Below, in pieces: positions 1-12,485 of a stretch of 64,000 nt of DNA (position 1 is the stretch's first letter; every line of letters begins with the position of its first letter). Source of the stretch: Carex sylvatica (lineage: Eukaryota > Streptophyta > Magnoliopsida > Poales > Cyperaceae); contig CAXKVR010000003.1 of the NCBI GenBank assembly GCA_964058845.1, forward strand, positions 467,209-531,208, given 5' to 3'. The notes below the pieces were generated by a model. It made no database searches, was not told the DNA's origin, and saw only the letters and a program-made list of their open reading frames with translations. Position numbers and translations under genes: made by a program.

Positions 1-51
1 AATTAAAAAAAAAGAGGAGTCGCACACAGAGTAGGGATAAAAAATGTGCAC

Positions 52-3000
52 CTCAGGTTGGGTCTTAATGTAGGGTCTGCGAGCCACTAAATTATTATTG
101 GGTTCATCCATATTATCTGTATCCTCAACAGATATAGGTTCATCCTCGCAAGGACCCACTGACGGTTTCTCTTTGTTAATATTGTTATTATTATTATTTT
201 CATCTTGAGAAGGGCTAGTAAAAACTATCTCGCAAGATATTCCCTTTGACTCTGGTACACTCCATTCTTCACAAAATAGAACCCAGTCTGACTTCGGTAT
301 TATTGTTAATCCATCAGTCTGTAATATTAGAATTAAGTAAACAGAAAATGTTTTATCAAGAAGAATTATATTTAAGATAAATTGTATGGCTATAAAACAA
401 AGTAGACTTACTGAGGATGTTTTCTGAGTGATACCGCCACGCTTGTATACCAGTTCTAGGGGCCTATCCATCAATTTCGAATGCTACAATCCAAACCACA
501 AATTAATTATTAAAATAGTTATGTAAAATTGGTAAAAACAGAAGTCAACGTTGAGTCAATTGAGGCATAATTGCACAACTAAAACAAAAAAAAAGCTTAT
601 TTGAGGCGAACTCACACCTTGATCTTTCATTTAGACTAATTTACAAATTTTGAAAAGCTTGATTTGGACTAATTTGAGAAAGAAAATATTCAAAACTAGG
701 GAGTTGCTACCTCCAAATTAACCATGAATAATAATTCAATAAGAGAAAGAAAAAGGAAAAGGAAAGAAAGCAAACAAAAGACAATTTACCTTCTCACACA
801 TAAGGGAATCGATGATGACTTCAAGACCATCTGGTTCTGGTGAAGAAGAGATATTCTTCCGAGTGCAAGTGACAAAAGTCCTCCACTTAGCAAGCCATGA
901 AGCAGGGACTAGATTGTAATTCTGCCCAGGGTTAAGCATGAGGCTTTTCCCTGAAATCAATTTCTCATGATTTTGCCTGTGTTTCATCTTGGTTGCCCTG
1001 CAAATTTTATTGCAAAATGAGCAAATACTATACTGGCCATTTCCACTCAGAATGAGGCATTAGGTGTTGCAGGACTGGACCCTGATTACACCATAAAAAC
1101 CAAAAAACACACCGATACAACACAAATAAAGAAACTTTACCAGAATGGTAATATTACTTAAAAGGTAATTATGGTTCAAGTATTTATGTTGTTGAAGAGT
1201 TTACTCAAACATAAGGTACAGTAATATAAAAGTTTTACCGAAGGTTGCCTTCCACACATGCAACCTCAGAAAGCTCTTGAGTACAGATTTCACATGGCTG
1301 TGTATCAGTCGGAAAGGTCAGTACGTCATCCATGTCCGCTTTGTTGCTATTATGAGTCTCATACAGAAAAAGCCACAAGTCTTCAGGTACTGAAACCCGC
1401 TTTGCGCCAGAAGCCACCTCAGGTAGTAGGGTGCCATGGGGGCAAGTAAGGGATGATGTGGGGCCAAGTTCACTTTCAGATTGCTTCTCGGTGTTTTTTC
1501 TCTTCAACCAGTGCATCAGCCTAAAAGTGGGTTATTTTACATGACAAAAATTAGTCTCAAAACCCAAATTCTTTTTAAAATAGAGAAGTCACCGAGAATG
1601 GAGCAAAATAGAGGGTGGGGGCAAAAGTGAGAGGAAAAGAGAGACTAACCAAGTCCTGGAAACGAAGTAGGAAGGGTGAACAGAAGGTTTGCCTGCTAGG
1701 GCATACTCTGCCAGCTGCTTTAAAGACGCCTTCTTGTCACGGTATACATCTGCTGACACTGCACTGTGGGCCCCCTCCTTCAAGCACTCCACACAATAGT
1801 CCTCGTTACTTAATGCAGGCCCCCCTCCATACTACACCAAAATTTCAAGCATACCAGCAAGCTTTAAATACGAAAGAGAGTGTTTTACTTGGCATGTAAT
1901 ATAATAGTGAGTGAAATTTCGCATCCCAACCAAAAGAATATCTATCGTACATATTCCTAAGAAGCATAGTGAATGTCACACAAACTTGCAAAAAATGGAT
2001 AAAATTGTACTCGTACGCACAATTTTGTTCCCCATTTGCCTGAAAAGCTGCACAGCACCACAAAATATCCCCCTCATTCCTCATTACCTACCACAATATA
2101 AAGGAGAAAGAAATAAAAAAAGAATGAGAAACCAATACCTTAGATTGCAATAATTGCCATGCCATTGCAGAAATGCGCTTCGCAGAGTTAACTTTTGAGA
2201 CAGATATCTTCTCATGCACGCACTGTATCAAGCTATTGTCTAGATCTCTACACAAACCAAAAAACAAGGTGTAACATTAATACATCATCAGTTTCAAAAC
2301 TTCATTACATGCTGGTCAAATTAGGTATGCCAATTGTTAACCAATACCCGATTAAGGCCGAGCCAATGAGATAGATCAGATCAAGGTCAGAAACTTTTAC
2401 CTATGGCATGCCAAGTTGGGATCAACCTGACTGTTTGATGCCTCATTTCAGTTTCCTTTTGTTGTGGCCAAAAGATAAAATAAAAAAAGGCTACATTTTA
2501 ACTGTCAATTTATTTCATCATGATCAAACAAAATCCAATATATATCAAAAGTCAATCATATTGATACTTGACAATATTAAACAATCAGCAAGGCCCGAAA
2601 CGACCTAAAAAGGGACTTTTTAAGTCTGAACCTTAAGAGGGGATAAGTGATTCCACCAATTTAAGAATAGAATCACACCCAACAGGTATGGCTCAATGCA
2701 GGTCAGATTCTTTACTGGCTAACAGGTACTGTTGTCCTTCCTGATTGACTTTTTAATGAGACAATGCCCACACAATCTTACACATTGGAACTCCAATATC
2801 AAATCCTATAGCTGCAACACATGATAGAGAGCAGGGTGGGGGAGAAGCAGAGAGGAGAAGAAGAACAACAAGAGACTCACAGAGGGTTGACAGTATCAGC
2901 CCACTGACGAAGCCACTCAGCAGAGATCCAAAAGTACATATCATCACCAGCCACAACCGGTGCCTCTGACAGTACCGACTTGACCTCCTCACGCCTCTCA

Positions 3001-6000
3001 GTCACATAAGCTAGCTTCACATCCTTTGTTCTCTGATATTCCTCACCCCCCTTCTGGTACTGCTCATTCAATTTTTCTATCTCCTCGATGAAATGGCTCG
3101 GAAGAGAGGCACTCGTTTTCCCATTGGTACAAGCACTGTAACCAGTACCACTTTCACAAAGTTTGTACATGAGCATGTATGCATCAGTAGAAGAGAACAT
3201 TTCTTCTTCTGTACCATTTTCTTCAGCATGGCTCTTCCCATTATTCGAAGGAGAGTTACCCTCCAATTTAGTATTCTTTTTATTTTTATCATTACTGTTA
3301 TTTTCTTTTTCTCCAAATGGGTGGGACCCAAGTATGGAGACTTGCTCGTCATCAAACTCCCACCACTGCGCGGTTAACTCATCCTTTATATGGGCCACAT
3401 AATGGCCTGAGTTTACTGTTGAGCCTTTGTGGATGAGTATTGCAGACAGCTCATATGTCAAAGGGGATGGTGAGCTTGGAAGAGAAGAGTCAGCTACAGT
3501 TAGCCGCTTTGTCATGTCAAGTCTCTTTGGGAAACCAAATGATGATGTTATCTTTTTCTTCGTCGTTGTCTACAAGAAAAGGAAAGGAAAACCAGAAAAT
3601 GGGAATGGCATTAAATTTAACTTATGTTTGAGATACTACTGGAAAATTGATGTTGACTTCATCTAAAGGAGTATTTGGTAATGCAACCAAAATAGTGAAT
3701 AGTACCAGTTGCATTTCACAACAGGGATCAGAAAAGGTACATAAAACTGCAGAAAAAATACCTTTGGAAGGAACACATATCGCTTCAGTTGGAAATTCAG
3801 CACAGTTGGTAGAGAACGAAGCTTGATGCAGCGGGTCGCATCAACCCTGGCATGGCAGGACTCGCAGTAATACTGGTTCTCTCCTTGCAGATCTTCTATG
3901 CTTAAATATTGGTCTAAGCTCTCATCTAGGGTTTTCAAGTCCTTTATGTTCAGCTCAAGCTCATAGAAATCTTCCATATTAGATGACGCCTCTGAATCCT
4001 TTCCACACTTTGAACACCTGCAGAACAAAACGTTTGTAAGAAATCATAAGTATGCAAATGAAGAAAGGATGAATGAAATTGATCAATCACTAAAAGATAT
4101 CCAAAAATGCATTTCATTTGATATGCTATAATAAATTTATAACATAGTTATCCTAAATATAGATTAATATACCAATATGCAAATGTTATGCTCTTCGTAA
4201 TATGCACCGTTCAATCCATATTGTATACATATTTTATATAAATTGAACCAAGGTGATTGTTGGTGCCCATTCTCCAATTCATGATGAAAAAACAAATATT
4301 AGAACTTCAACTCATGTACCCATACATGAGGCACTAGTAACTTCATTTTAAACTCAAACTCTTGCACCAATTACATTAATCTCAACAAAAATACAAATAC
4401 TTTTGACATAAAATAAGTGGCAGTCATGCAAATAACTAAGACTCAGGGGCATCATTGAAAGTTGTACCTTGTCACGTGCGAAACACTGCCCCGAAACAAA
4501 TCCTGAACAATAGTCTGGGCCGAAGGTATCTTTGAATGGCCAAGGGACCTCTCCAGTAGAGAAAGGAACAGAGTCAAAAATTCATGACTATCCTGTTGTA
4601 CCCCATTATCCAGTTCCAAGGTCTTAATAAAAGGCGCCGAGTCGATAAACCCCATCTTGCTCGAGTGCAATTGCGCAAACAGCCTTGCCAGCTGTCCCAA
4701 AACTGGGACCTGGCTCAGTGTTTCTGGTTCAAGTGAAAAAATGCCCGCCCGAAAGGAGGTGTTCATGTAGAGGCACTGGAGTATGCTATTAGCATAACAG
4801 GTCGCACCAAGGTTTGTCAGACCAGCCGGAGTGTCCACTGAAGACCTGAGGTCCTTACATGGGTCTGGGCCTAGAGAGAGAACAAGGTCTTGGTTTTTTT
4901 GCCACAGGCCTGATTTTCGGTGGCCGTTCGATGGGGGGATTAGAGCACAGAAGCAATTAGGATTGTCTTTCGAGTTCACACGGCAACCCTGACACATTGG
5001 CTTCCCGACTGAGTATAGCTGCTCAATGTCAGGTTTTCTGATCTCGCCTGTCAAATGGATTCTCCTGTTTAGAAAAAAATTCAAGGAATATCATTATAGG
5101 GCAATAGCAAATGGAATAGGCTCATGCATGACGTTATGATACCTCAAAAACCATCCCACTGCTAAACAGAAAAGTACCTTTTATGCCCCTGGAAAACATG
5201 GAAGGCAGAGGAACATTAATTGGATAAAAATGAAGAAGGCAGAGGAACATTGGATATGTGGTCTGACAATCCTTGTTTATTGGGGTATAATAAGTGATAT
5301 TTCTCTTGTTCCATGGTATACAACTATACATAAAATTGTCCCTTTAAAATATGACCTTGTAAATTTGAGAAATTCATTAAAGACTTTGCCTGTTTGATGT
5401 GCTATAAATTGAAGTAAAAATAAGAAATTTCGAGCAAGCAGGTTTCCATCTATTGTTTAAAATTTGGGCAGAAAACACAAAATTTTCCTTTATTCTCTCC
5501 TAAATAAGCACTCTTCATAACTTCTTCGCTTTTCCTTCCCACTTTCCTTTCTTTCACTCTCACTTTGCCTCCTTTCTCTCCTTACCTGCTTCTCCCTCCG
5601 TCCCCTTTCCTCTCCTTACCTGCTTCTCCCTCTGTCCGCATCCTCCTCTTCTCTTATTCAAACTTCTGTAAGCATCGCTTGCAGACGTGCAAGATTGCAC
5701 AATCCGGATGTAAACCCCTCAAATCTCCTCAATATTGGTATTTATTTGTTCTTAACCTTCCTGTTTTGGGGATTTCCTAAAAAGCCTATGATTTTCTCAA
5801 TTTCAGACAATTTTTATTGTGGAACTTACTTATAAGGGCCCAAATTCAGTTAATATGCAATGTTCTTATTTAATTTTTCATGAAAGACTAGACTTCTTGC
5901 TCAAATTCTAGGGTTCTATTTAAGCGAACTTCCCCTATTGCTGTTGAATGTCTTAATAGTTACAAAATGTTTGTAATATTAGGACTGATGCCTAGAATGA

Positions 6001-8796
6001 ATTAAGGGCACATGTATAACTACTTTACACAAGATTCACATTATAACCAGCCCGAAGAAATGGAAGTTCGATTTTTCTTTTCTTTTTTTAAGCTATATCA
6101 TCACTTGTGCCAGTAACAAATGTAAGAACCATATTTTCTCATGAAAAAGTTGATATTAAAAATGTGAAGATCAAATTTGACAAATGCAAACAAATCCATT
6201 GCTTCTTCTCTATTAATTTTCATGGCCAAATCATATTGCTTTGCCGATTCGAGAAGCATAAACAAAAAAAAATAACTTTGATTTGTCTTTACATTTGCAA
6301 TAAGTTTGTAATGGTGGGAAGTAGCTTATACTAAATTCATACACTCTCAGCAGTTTATTTCTGTTGAACATATTTCATTTGTTCCTATTTATACTCAAGC
6401 TGCTTGTGTTTCATTAAGTAATTTGTGTGTTCTGTATCTTTCAAATTTCTAATAGTTCTAATGGTTTTTTTTAGTTTAATGCTTGTTTGAGTATTATTTC
6501 TTTCCATTTTTAATAATGTGATTTTTGTCATTGAAACCATATCTGTTTTCCTTCCTAAATAATTTAAGATTATATCAAATCAAACACCATAAAACTCTTC
6601 TTGGAAATCTTTTATTCCCGCATATCAAACATCACATTGAGAAACTAAAGTCACAGTAATCCTCGACACTAAAACCTAAAATCCGCAAGGCACCAAAATA
6701 TATGTGAAGGTAAATCCTATATGCAATGCCAATTGATATTATAATGCCCACTATAAAAACTTCTTAAAAAAGAGTAAAGTTCATGTCCGCTTAAGGTTAC
6801 CAAGGGTGTTTGTAAGCTTAACCTCAAAAACAGTTGGACGGTTTCAAATGAAGAGTCCTAATGATTGATCTTGATCTACTCCACAAACCATGTGTTTACA
6901 TTCCAAATTTGAAATTTTCTTTTAGTTTGTTTGGCATAAGATCATGAGGTCAAGAATTCTTGAAAAATGAACACACCAAAATAACTAATCAGCCTCCGTA
7001 TATTTCCACCTTTTGATCATGTAGGAAGAAAACTAAAAAAATTGAAAATTTGGAATCCAAATGCATGCAGATTAAGTCAATGGTTGAAAACGATCCAAGG
7101 AATCTCAAGGTTAAGGTCATGAACCCCATCTGTGAGCTTATGCTTGCACTAGCTTTACTCCAAAAAATGTTGTTAAAAATTTTGCTTTCAAAACTACCAT
7201 CAAAACTTAAAATAAGGAACAGATAATAAATAAAAATTTAACAAAGTTGCTTAAACAGCAAATCAGGAAAACAAAAGGTTCAAATCAAATTTATGAAAAG
7301 TATTCATCCTTAGGTTCAGATCTGCTAAACTCTCCACTCCTGCTTACTATTGTTTACTTCATATAAAAACTATACAAATATAAGAGTAAAGCTACTATGG
7401 GATAAAGCTCACAAGGGGGTTCATGAGCTTAACCTCAATCACCATCGGATTGACTTCAAAAGACAAATTTGAACTGTTGATCTAAATCTACTTGACAGGC
7501 GAAGTATGCATATCTCAATTTAATTTCACGAGTTCATTTGTACAAGTTCAGGAGGTCAAAAATTGTTATAAAAGGAATGCACCGTAACCATTTTCCAACC
7601 TCTTGACTTGTGCAAAACAAACTTGAAAGTTAAAACTTTAAATGTAAATGCTTGGCTTGTCAAGTAGATCAAACCCAACGATTCCAATTCATCAATCAAA
7701 GCAAGACCAACAATTTTTTTAGGTTAAAAGTTCCCGAAAGCACTTGGGGAGCTCATAGTAGCTTTACTCAAAATATAATATAAGAACATTTAAAAAACAA
7801 TAATTTACAAAACAGAACTTACTTTTTGAACTATGATAACACAACTGTAAATCTAGAGAGGAGCAAGAGAAGATATTTCAGGCTTTAAACCAATTCCTAT
7901 CGGATCAACAAAGCTTAATATGACGTGAGAAAAGGTGGTGTTAGGTTAAGAATAGTGCAAAGTTACAAAAAGGAGAAGGTAAGGTGGAAGAGAGATAACC
8001 ATGTAAAGGACCCAAATAAGAGGAGAGAAGGGCAACAATGTCAGGACGGTGCCTTCCAGTCAGGGGCGGAGCCAGACTTTTGAACTATGGGGGGTCAAAC
8101 AAAAAAAATTCTACTGAAAATGGGGGTCAATTTGACAATACCAAGTCATTTTACTCTAAATTATATAGAAAATCATACGTAAATACAAAAAAAAATTAAA
8201 AAATGGGGGTCAACTGAACCCCATTCTCTCTTCTTCCCTCCACCACTGCTTGCAGTAATGAAATTGGCACCGCGTTAGGAAAAAGGAATCCACGAGAAGC
8301 AACCATTGAATTAGTGGATGCATTATATCCAGCATATTATAGGTAACGGCATACAGATGCAGGAAAAGCACAAGAGAAAAAATAGTAAGAATTAATTTCT
8401 ATCTTAATGATAGGTGTTACTTTCAAAACTTGAATGGCCCTAGAATATCGAACTTACAATCACAAATATTCCATATCAAGCTTCCAATAGAATTTCTAAA
8501 AATTAAAAAGGAAAGTTACTCAAAAGTGGACAAAATTAAAACCTAAAAAGGACAAAAACAAAAACAAAAATGTTCATTGCGAATGAAGTTTTTCTAACAA
8601 GGATTGCAAACCCTAATTAATATTGGTACGTCTTTGGGTCCTTCTGTAACTTCATTCTCTTCTCACTTCAGTCGCAGAAAAAAGTAGTAAATAAAAAAGT
8701 AAAATTATCAAACCTTAGAATTTCAGATAAAGAACCCTCCAAGCCATCAGGCTGCTGATGCCTCTTGTTTTTGTTACGTGTGCTCGGTCGGCTCAT
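52..8796 (-). CDS. UBP26: Ubiquitin C-terminal hydrolase, UBP26-like histone H2B deubiquitinase (3' end outside window)
   Basis: Ten exons join in frame with GT/AG borders: 8796-8714, 5064-4468, 4017-3762, 3569-2881, 2247-2139, 1831-1650, 1520-1239, 997-790, 483-412, 318-52. The last ends at a donor (GT at 51-50), so the gene continues off the left edge; 915 codons are seen. The start [12 protein letters not shown] resembles the N-terminus of Arabidopsis UBP26. Early cysteines (CQGCRVN..NPNCFC, ~52-67) precede the USP Cys box [12 protein letters not shown] (catalytic Cys ~117). QQDSHEF lies near residue 160 and the His box [11 protein letters not shown] has its catalytic His at ~368, followed by WWEFDDE. 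All catalytic positions are intact. Exons 5-9 encode repeated W/C-containing blocks of the kind called DUSP in this family. The family removes ubiquitin from histone H2B in the nucleus and is linked to heterochromatic silencing and seed development. The expected C-terminal ubiquitin-like part is not in the window. Exon borders are my own splice calls; family assignment is very secure. Confidence 0.93.
5520..5650. repeat. Pyrimidine-rich stretch with a short tandem duplication in UBP26 intron 1
   Basis: This part of intron 1 is almost entirely C/T on the plus strand. Within it a segment beginning CTCCTTACCTGCTTCTCCCT occurs twice in tandem at about 5578-5638, with one or two substitutions between copies. 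On the transcribed strand of UBP26 it is purine-rich. No coding potential is inferred. Confidence 0.55.
6772..7160. mobile_element. MITE, diverged copy of the GAGTAAAG family, in UBP26 intron 1
   Basis: The segment begins GAGTAAAGTTCATG and ends with AGCTTTACTC, an inverted match over the outermost ~10 bases. Internal wording (AAGCTTAACCTCA, TTGATCTTGATCTACT, a GAGGTCAAGAATT block) is shared with the better preserved element at 7384-7769, so the two are copies of one family about 600 bp apart in the same orientation. Both are close to 388 bp. I do not see a convincing target duplication for this copy. No transposase is encoded. Confidence 0.6.
7384..7769. mobile_element. MITE with 16-bp terminal inverted repeats and 9-bp target duplication
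   Basis: The left end GAGTAAAGCTACTATG and the right end CATAGTAGCTTTACTC are perfect inverted repeats of 16 bp. The flanking 9-mers at 7375-7383 and 7770-7778 (CAAATATAA and AAAATATAA) match at 8 of 9 positions, the target-duplication size of Mutator-like elements. The 386-bp element is non-coding, so it would depend on a transposase supplied from elsewhere. It sits in UBP26 intron 1 and is the best preserved member of its family here. Confidence 0.75.
8061..8248. mobile_element. Short non-autonomous hAT-type element in UBP26 intron 1
   Basis: The left end CAGGGGCGGAGCCAG and the right end CCTCCACCACTG form imperfect terminal inverted repeats starting CAG/CTG, as in the widespread plant hAT-like 'CAGTGGCGGAGCCAG' type. 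The flanking octamers CTTCCAGT (8053-8060) and CTTGCAGT (8249-8256) match at 7 of 8 positions, the target-duplication length of hAT elements. The 188-bp interior has two GGGGGTCAA tracts and no ORF. It lies about 470 bp downstream of UBP26 exon 1. Confidence 0.72.
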
Positions 8797-9493
8797 TTTT
8801 CTTCCTGTTTGTTAACTTTTCACCATCCAATATTTTTGTCCTGCAGTTTATAACAAAAAGTATTCACCGAGTCAATTCAGAGTTTCCGCACTATCCACTC
8901 CATTTCTGGTTTCTCTTCTTTGGCACTTCTCTAAAAGGTTTGTACTCAGTACTGTCCATCTGCTTTTCTTGCTTGAACTAAATCATTTGGTCCTCTGCTC
9001 TGTAAGACTTCACAACACTTCATCTAAGCAGAGGTACTGCTACCATTTCCTTCAGCAATAACCAATTCGCACCAAGTGAAAACCTCTAAGGCCTCCGTCA
9101 ATTTGGTCACTTTTCTGTTTACTGGGTTGAAGATCGAATTATGTACATCACAGGCCTACAAACTTTGGGACTGTTTTCTGTTCAACACAAGATTCTGAAC
9201 CTGGTATTATGTTCAAAAGGTAACAGCAATTGAAACCTTATCTCAGAGTTGTACATCGCATTACATCCAATTGAGAATCTAATTACAAAATTTCAGCTAA
9301 ACTTCATGCAGGAGCCATTCTCACAAAAGAGATACAGGGACAATTGAGTATACACAAGAGAGCGATTGACCTTCGTGGTGAATTTGGGAGTTGGAAGCTG
9401 GCGAGAGGAAAATAAGGAGAAACTGGAAGGGGAGATGAGGCGAAATCGGAGGGATCGGAAGTTGGTTGATGTTCTCCAGCTATTAAACCTCTT

Positions 9494-9497
<4 letters not shown>
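8797..9497 (-). other. Upstream and probable 5' leader region of UBP26
   Basis: This is the sequence immediately upstream of the UBP26 ATG on the minus strand. It is AT-rich, with no recognisable second gene. Transcription start cannot be placed from sequence alone; a leader that reaches back to the GA-rich tract at 9498-9530 is plausible because such tracts are common in plant 5' leaders. The apparent ORF over 9304-9591 reads an Arg-Glu run out of the microsatellite and is not credible. Confidence 0.4.
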
Positions 9498-9528
<31 letters not shown>

Positions 9529-9530
9529 TC
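9498..9530. repeat. (CT)n microsatellite upstream of UBP26
   Basis: A run of about 14 CT units with one interruption near the right end; read on the UBP26 strand it is (GA)n. It lies ~700 bp upstream of the start codon and may sit in the promoter or leader. Confidence 0.9.
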
Positions 9531-9976
9531 TGTGTATATGTTTCTCTTTTCCGCTAACCCTCCTTTTGTCTAGTAACTGTTTTCTACTCAACGAAGTACG
9601 CTCTGTCTCGCACGGCTTGCAAGGCGAAGAGGAGGAGCGGCAGGGAGAAGAGGCGATGGAGGAGAGATGCAGGCGGGGCGGGGCGGGGGCGGAACTGCGG
9701 ATGCGAGATTCTATTTTGTTAGGTTTACGTGTTACTGTTACCTGTTCCGTTCCGACTCGGATACGAGCCGAATTCTACCGGATCCGGATCGGTATGGTTT
9801 TAAGTATAACCGTCAAGGCGTCAACAGATATCAAACCTGATAATTGTCTGATAATTGAAGAGCCAGTTGTAAATGAATTCGCTGAGTTATCTCACCACGT
9901 GCTGACTTTTTGAAAAATTCCAACCGTTCAAATACGTTCTGCACAAATCTCAAAGGACTGAGAAATCTCAAAGGAT

Positions 9977-10194
9977 GGATCCAAATCTTCTCCTTTTCTT
10001 CACCCTCCTATTCTTCCATCCGACCGGTCAAAATCGATCACACGGCTTTAATTACATCTGATTCGTTTTAATAGATTATATTGATATAAAAGAAAAAAGT
10101 AATTAAAGTCGTTTGATCGATTTTGAATGGTTCAGATGGAAGAATAGGAGGGTGCTCCTTTTCTTAAGAAAAAAGAGCAGATTTGAATGAATCC
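9977..10194. mobile_element. Foldback MITE with perfect 9-bp target duplication (MULE type)
   Basis: The two halves are inverted copies of each other: the left half contains GGATCCAAATCT, CACCCTCCTATTCTTCCATC and a GGCTTTAATTAC block, and the right half has their reverse complements in mirrored order. The 9-mer TCAAAGGAT occurs immediately outside both ends (9968-9976 and 10195-10203), a perfect target duplication of Mutator-like length. It is 218 bp with no ORF. It falls outside UBP26, between that gene and the PIF remnant. Confidence 0.78.
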
Positions 10195-10203
10195 TCAAAG
10201 GAT

Positions 10204-11190
10204 ACGCACTCGTTGTAAATTTGATCAAATGTTGAATCAGAGTTGTTTGATTTGTATCAAAGTTCGCACGAGGGTGTTCGGCAGCATGGATTAAGAGCTT
10301 GAGATTTAACAATTTAATCCTTGCTAAGAAGTTGATGTTCGGCAAGCAAGATTAAAACAGTGTAGTTTAAGGATTTAAGCTTTGTTAAGGAGGTGTTGTT
10401 CGGTAGAAACAATATTAAGAATGAAAGTTTAAATATAATAAAATATGTATTGTTCTATGAAATGAGATGTTAAAGATCGAACTACCCTTTGTCAAACATG
10501 CTCAACTAACTGAAGTCAACTATATTACAATAATTCAACTACAATGACACTAATTCAACTTAACTTTACGAACAAGATGAACAAGCTCAAAAACAATGTA
10601 AATAAAACTTGCATCTAAATTTAATGCAAACATGATAATAATTAATAAATTATACAAATAAATATGATAATAAAAAATTTTATACAATTAAATATTACAA
10701 CAAATAAATGAAATGATAATAAATAATTCATACTAATTAAATTAAAGGAGCTACAAATTACTAATCTGAACACACAAAATAAAGTAACTTAATTTGTAAT
10801 GATTTCAAGTTCCATCACTAAAAAATTTTCATCCTATACATCAGAAACTGCTTGCAAAAAATTTAAAAATGATGCTTTCACTGGATGTCAAAGAGAAATT
10901 CTCTAAACAACACACAACTCATGCCAGTAAGTAGAAAACAAGTATTATTGCATAACACACAAATAAAGTATTAAAGTATAAAGTAAGAACTGAAACTAAA
11001 ATAAAGCTAATTTTTTTTGTGATCGACAAACAAGTATTCAAAACAATCTAATTCAAGTACTAATTAAAAATTAAAGTTAAGATCGACAAACAAATATTCA
11101 AAACAGCATAGTTCAAGTAGTAATTAAAAACTAAAATTAAGATTGACAAACAAGGTAGCAGAACTCGAACACTAAAATGATACAAACCAA
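10204..11190. other. AT-rich non-coding flank of the PIF/Harbinger remnant
   Basis: No gene is seen. Near 10270-10410 the phrase GTTCGGCAGC / GTTCGGCAAGCAAGATTAA / GTTCGGTAGAAACA recurs three times at ~60-bp spacing with TTAAG-rich text between. A related phrase in inverted orientation (GCTACCGAATAG) occurs near 13855, so these may be the subterminal ends of the transposon between them. The rest is plain AT-rich sequence with a short imperfect duplication (GATCGACAAACAA) near 11020-11140. Confidence 0.4.
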
Positions 11191-11204
11191 CTTTCAATAA
11201 ATTA

Positions 11205-12485
11205 GTTTCCACGCCTTCGGCGATTTCTATTGCGATTTTTCATGTTTTTCCACAAAATATTTCTAATACTTGTTCGAAGTAAATCTCTAAGTTGTGTTTC
11301 ATTGAGTCATGTGGTTACTTCATATTGCTCAACATCTGCATCATCTTCTCTCTCATCGACAATCTCTTGTTCCTCATCCAATTAAATATCACTTTCAGTT
11401 TCAATCTCGTTTTGACGCTTGATAAAATTATGCAAAATGCAATATGCTAAAATGATTAAACTTGCTTCCTATATTTATAAGGATGCATAATTATCAAAAT
11501 CTTGAATCACATTTTCAAAACTCCAAATGTCCTCTCAACAACATTACGAAGTTGTGCATGGCGATGGTTAAATAGATCCTCCGAGCTTTGATATTGATTT
11601 TGTGCACGTGTTTGTTGAAATTGTGCCACATGGTAAATATAGCCACGGTAAGGGTAAAGAAAGCTACCGATATTGGCATAACCTAAATCAGTGAGGTAGT
11701 ACATTCCTGGAGGGATTGTAAAACCACCGTCATCTATAGCTGAACGCAAAACCTTCATATCTGTAGCTGAATCCTCTAACCAACAGACACATAAACAAAA
11801 TTCATGTCAAAATCAACAATAGCCATGACATTTTGAGATACAAAATTCTTCATGTTAATGTATTTTTGACGATTATTTTTCTTTTTCCTTACAAAAGCAG
11901 GTATATGAGTGTCATCAATAGCACCTAAAGCACCCTACATTGAAAATTACATCATTAGTCATACAATAATATATTTTGCCAATTAAAATATAAAACCAAA
12001 CACCTTAAAGGACATACCTTAAATGGAAATAAACTTGTGTCTGTTCCAATATAAGCATGTCTAGGTGCATCAGTCCTAGGCAATTTGATGTACTGATCAT
12101 TCCTTATTTAAATTATACTCCATAAAACATTATGGAATGTTTGATACACTGTGTCAAGAGAACATTGAAAATTGTAGCTTACACTTCTCATATTTGAGAC
12201 ATATCTAACTATGTGTAAGAACATATCAACTTGTTTTTCTATTGTCACTTTATCAGTTTTGACAATGCTTTTTGCCAATATTACTTCACAGAGAGCTAGA
12301 AATTTAGTTTTGTTCATTCGTAGATAATTATAGGGTACCACTGGGGGTTTATTTAATATGTCGTTTATGTAATCAGCTCCTGACATTGACCTCTTATTTT
12401 CTTGCTCTTCTGAGAAAGATGATGTTGAACTAATTTGGATAGTATTAGGAAGTATAGTATTCATAAAAACCCACATCATCGTCAT
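11205..12485 (-). pseudogene. PIF/Harbinger (HARBI1-type) DDE transposase, degenerate
   Basis: On the minus strand the pieces follow the family order. 12485-12108 gives the N-terminal part (MNKTKFLALCEVI..). About 12095-12020 gives YIKLPRTDAPRHAYIG. An intron-like gap follows, then 11940-11770 gives GAIDDTHIPAF and SQNVMAIVDFDM. 11758-11507 gives YYLTDLGYANIGSFLYPYRG and RNVVERTFGVLK. Finally 11505-11205 gives AYCILHNFIKRQNE and an acidic then Arg-rich tail. The three DDE acidic residues are visible: D in AIDD, D in LTDLGY and E in VVERTF. The gene is broken by a frame shift near 11775, by a stop right after the VLK motif where the family has Arg, and by further stops in the tail. Copies of this type normally move with TTA-like 3-bp target duplications, which I could not fix here. 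Confidence 0.85.

Noticed and set aside
9304..9591. 95-codon minus-strand ORF upstream of UBP26
   Set aside because: Its middle is an Arg-Glu run produced by the (CT)n microsatellite; no family resemblance.
11507..11758. Host HARBI1-like nuclease gene rather than transposon
   Set aside because: The reading frame is broken upstream and downstream, and a second truncated copy lies 2 kb away, so this is a transposon remnant.
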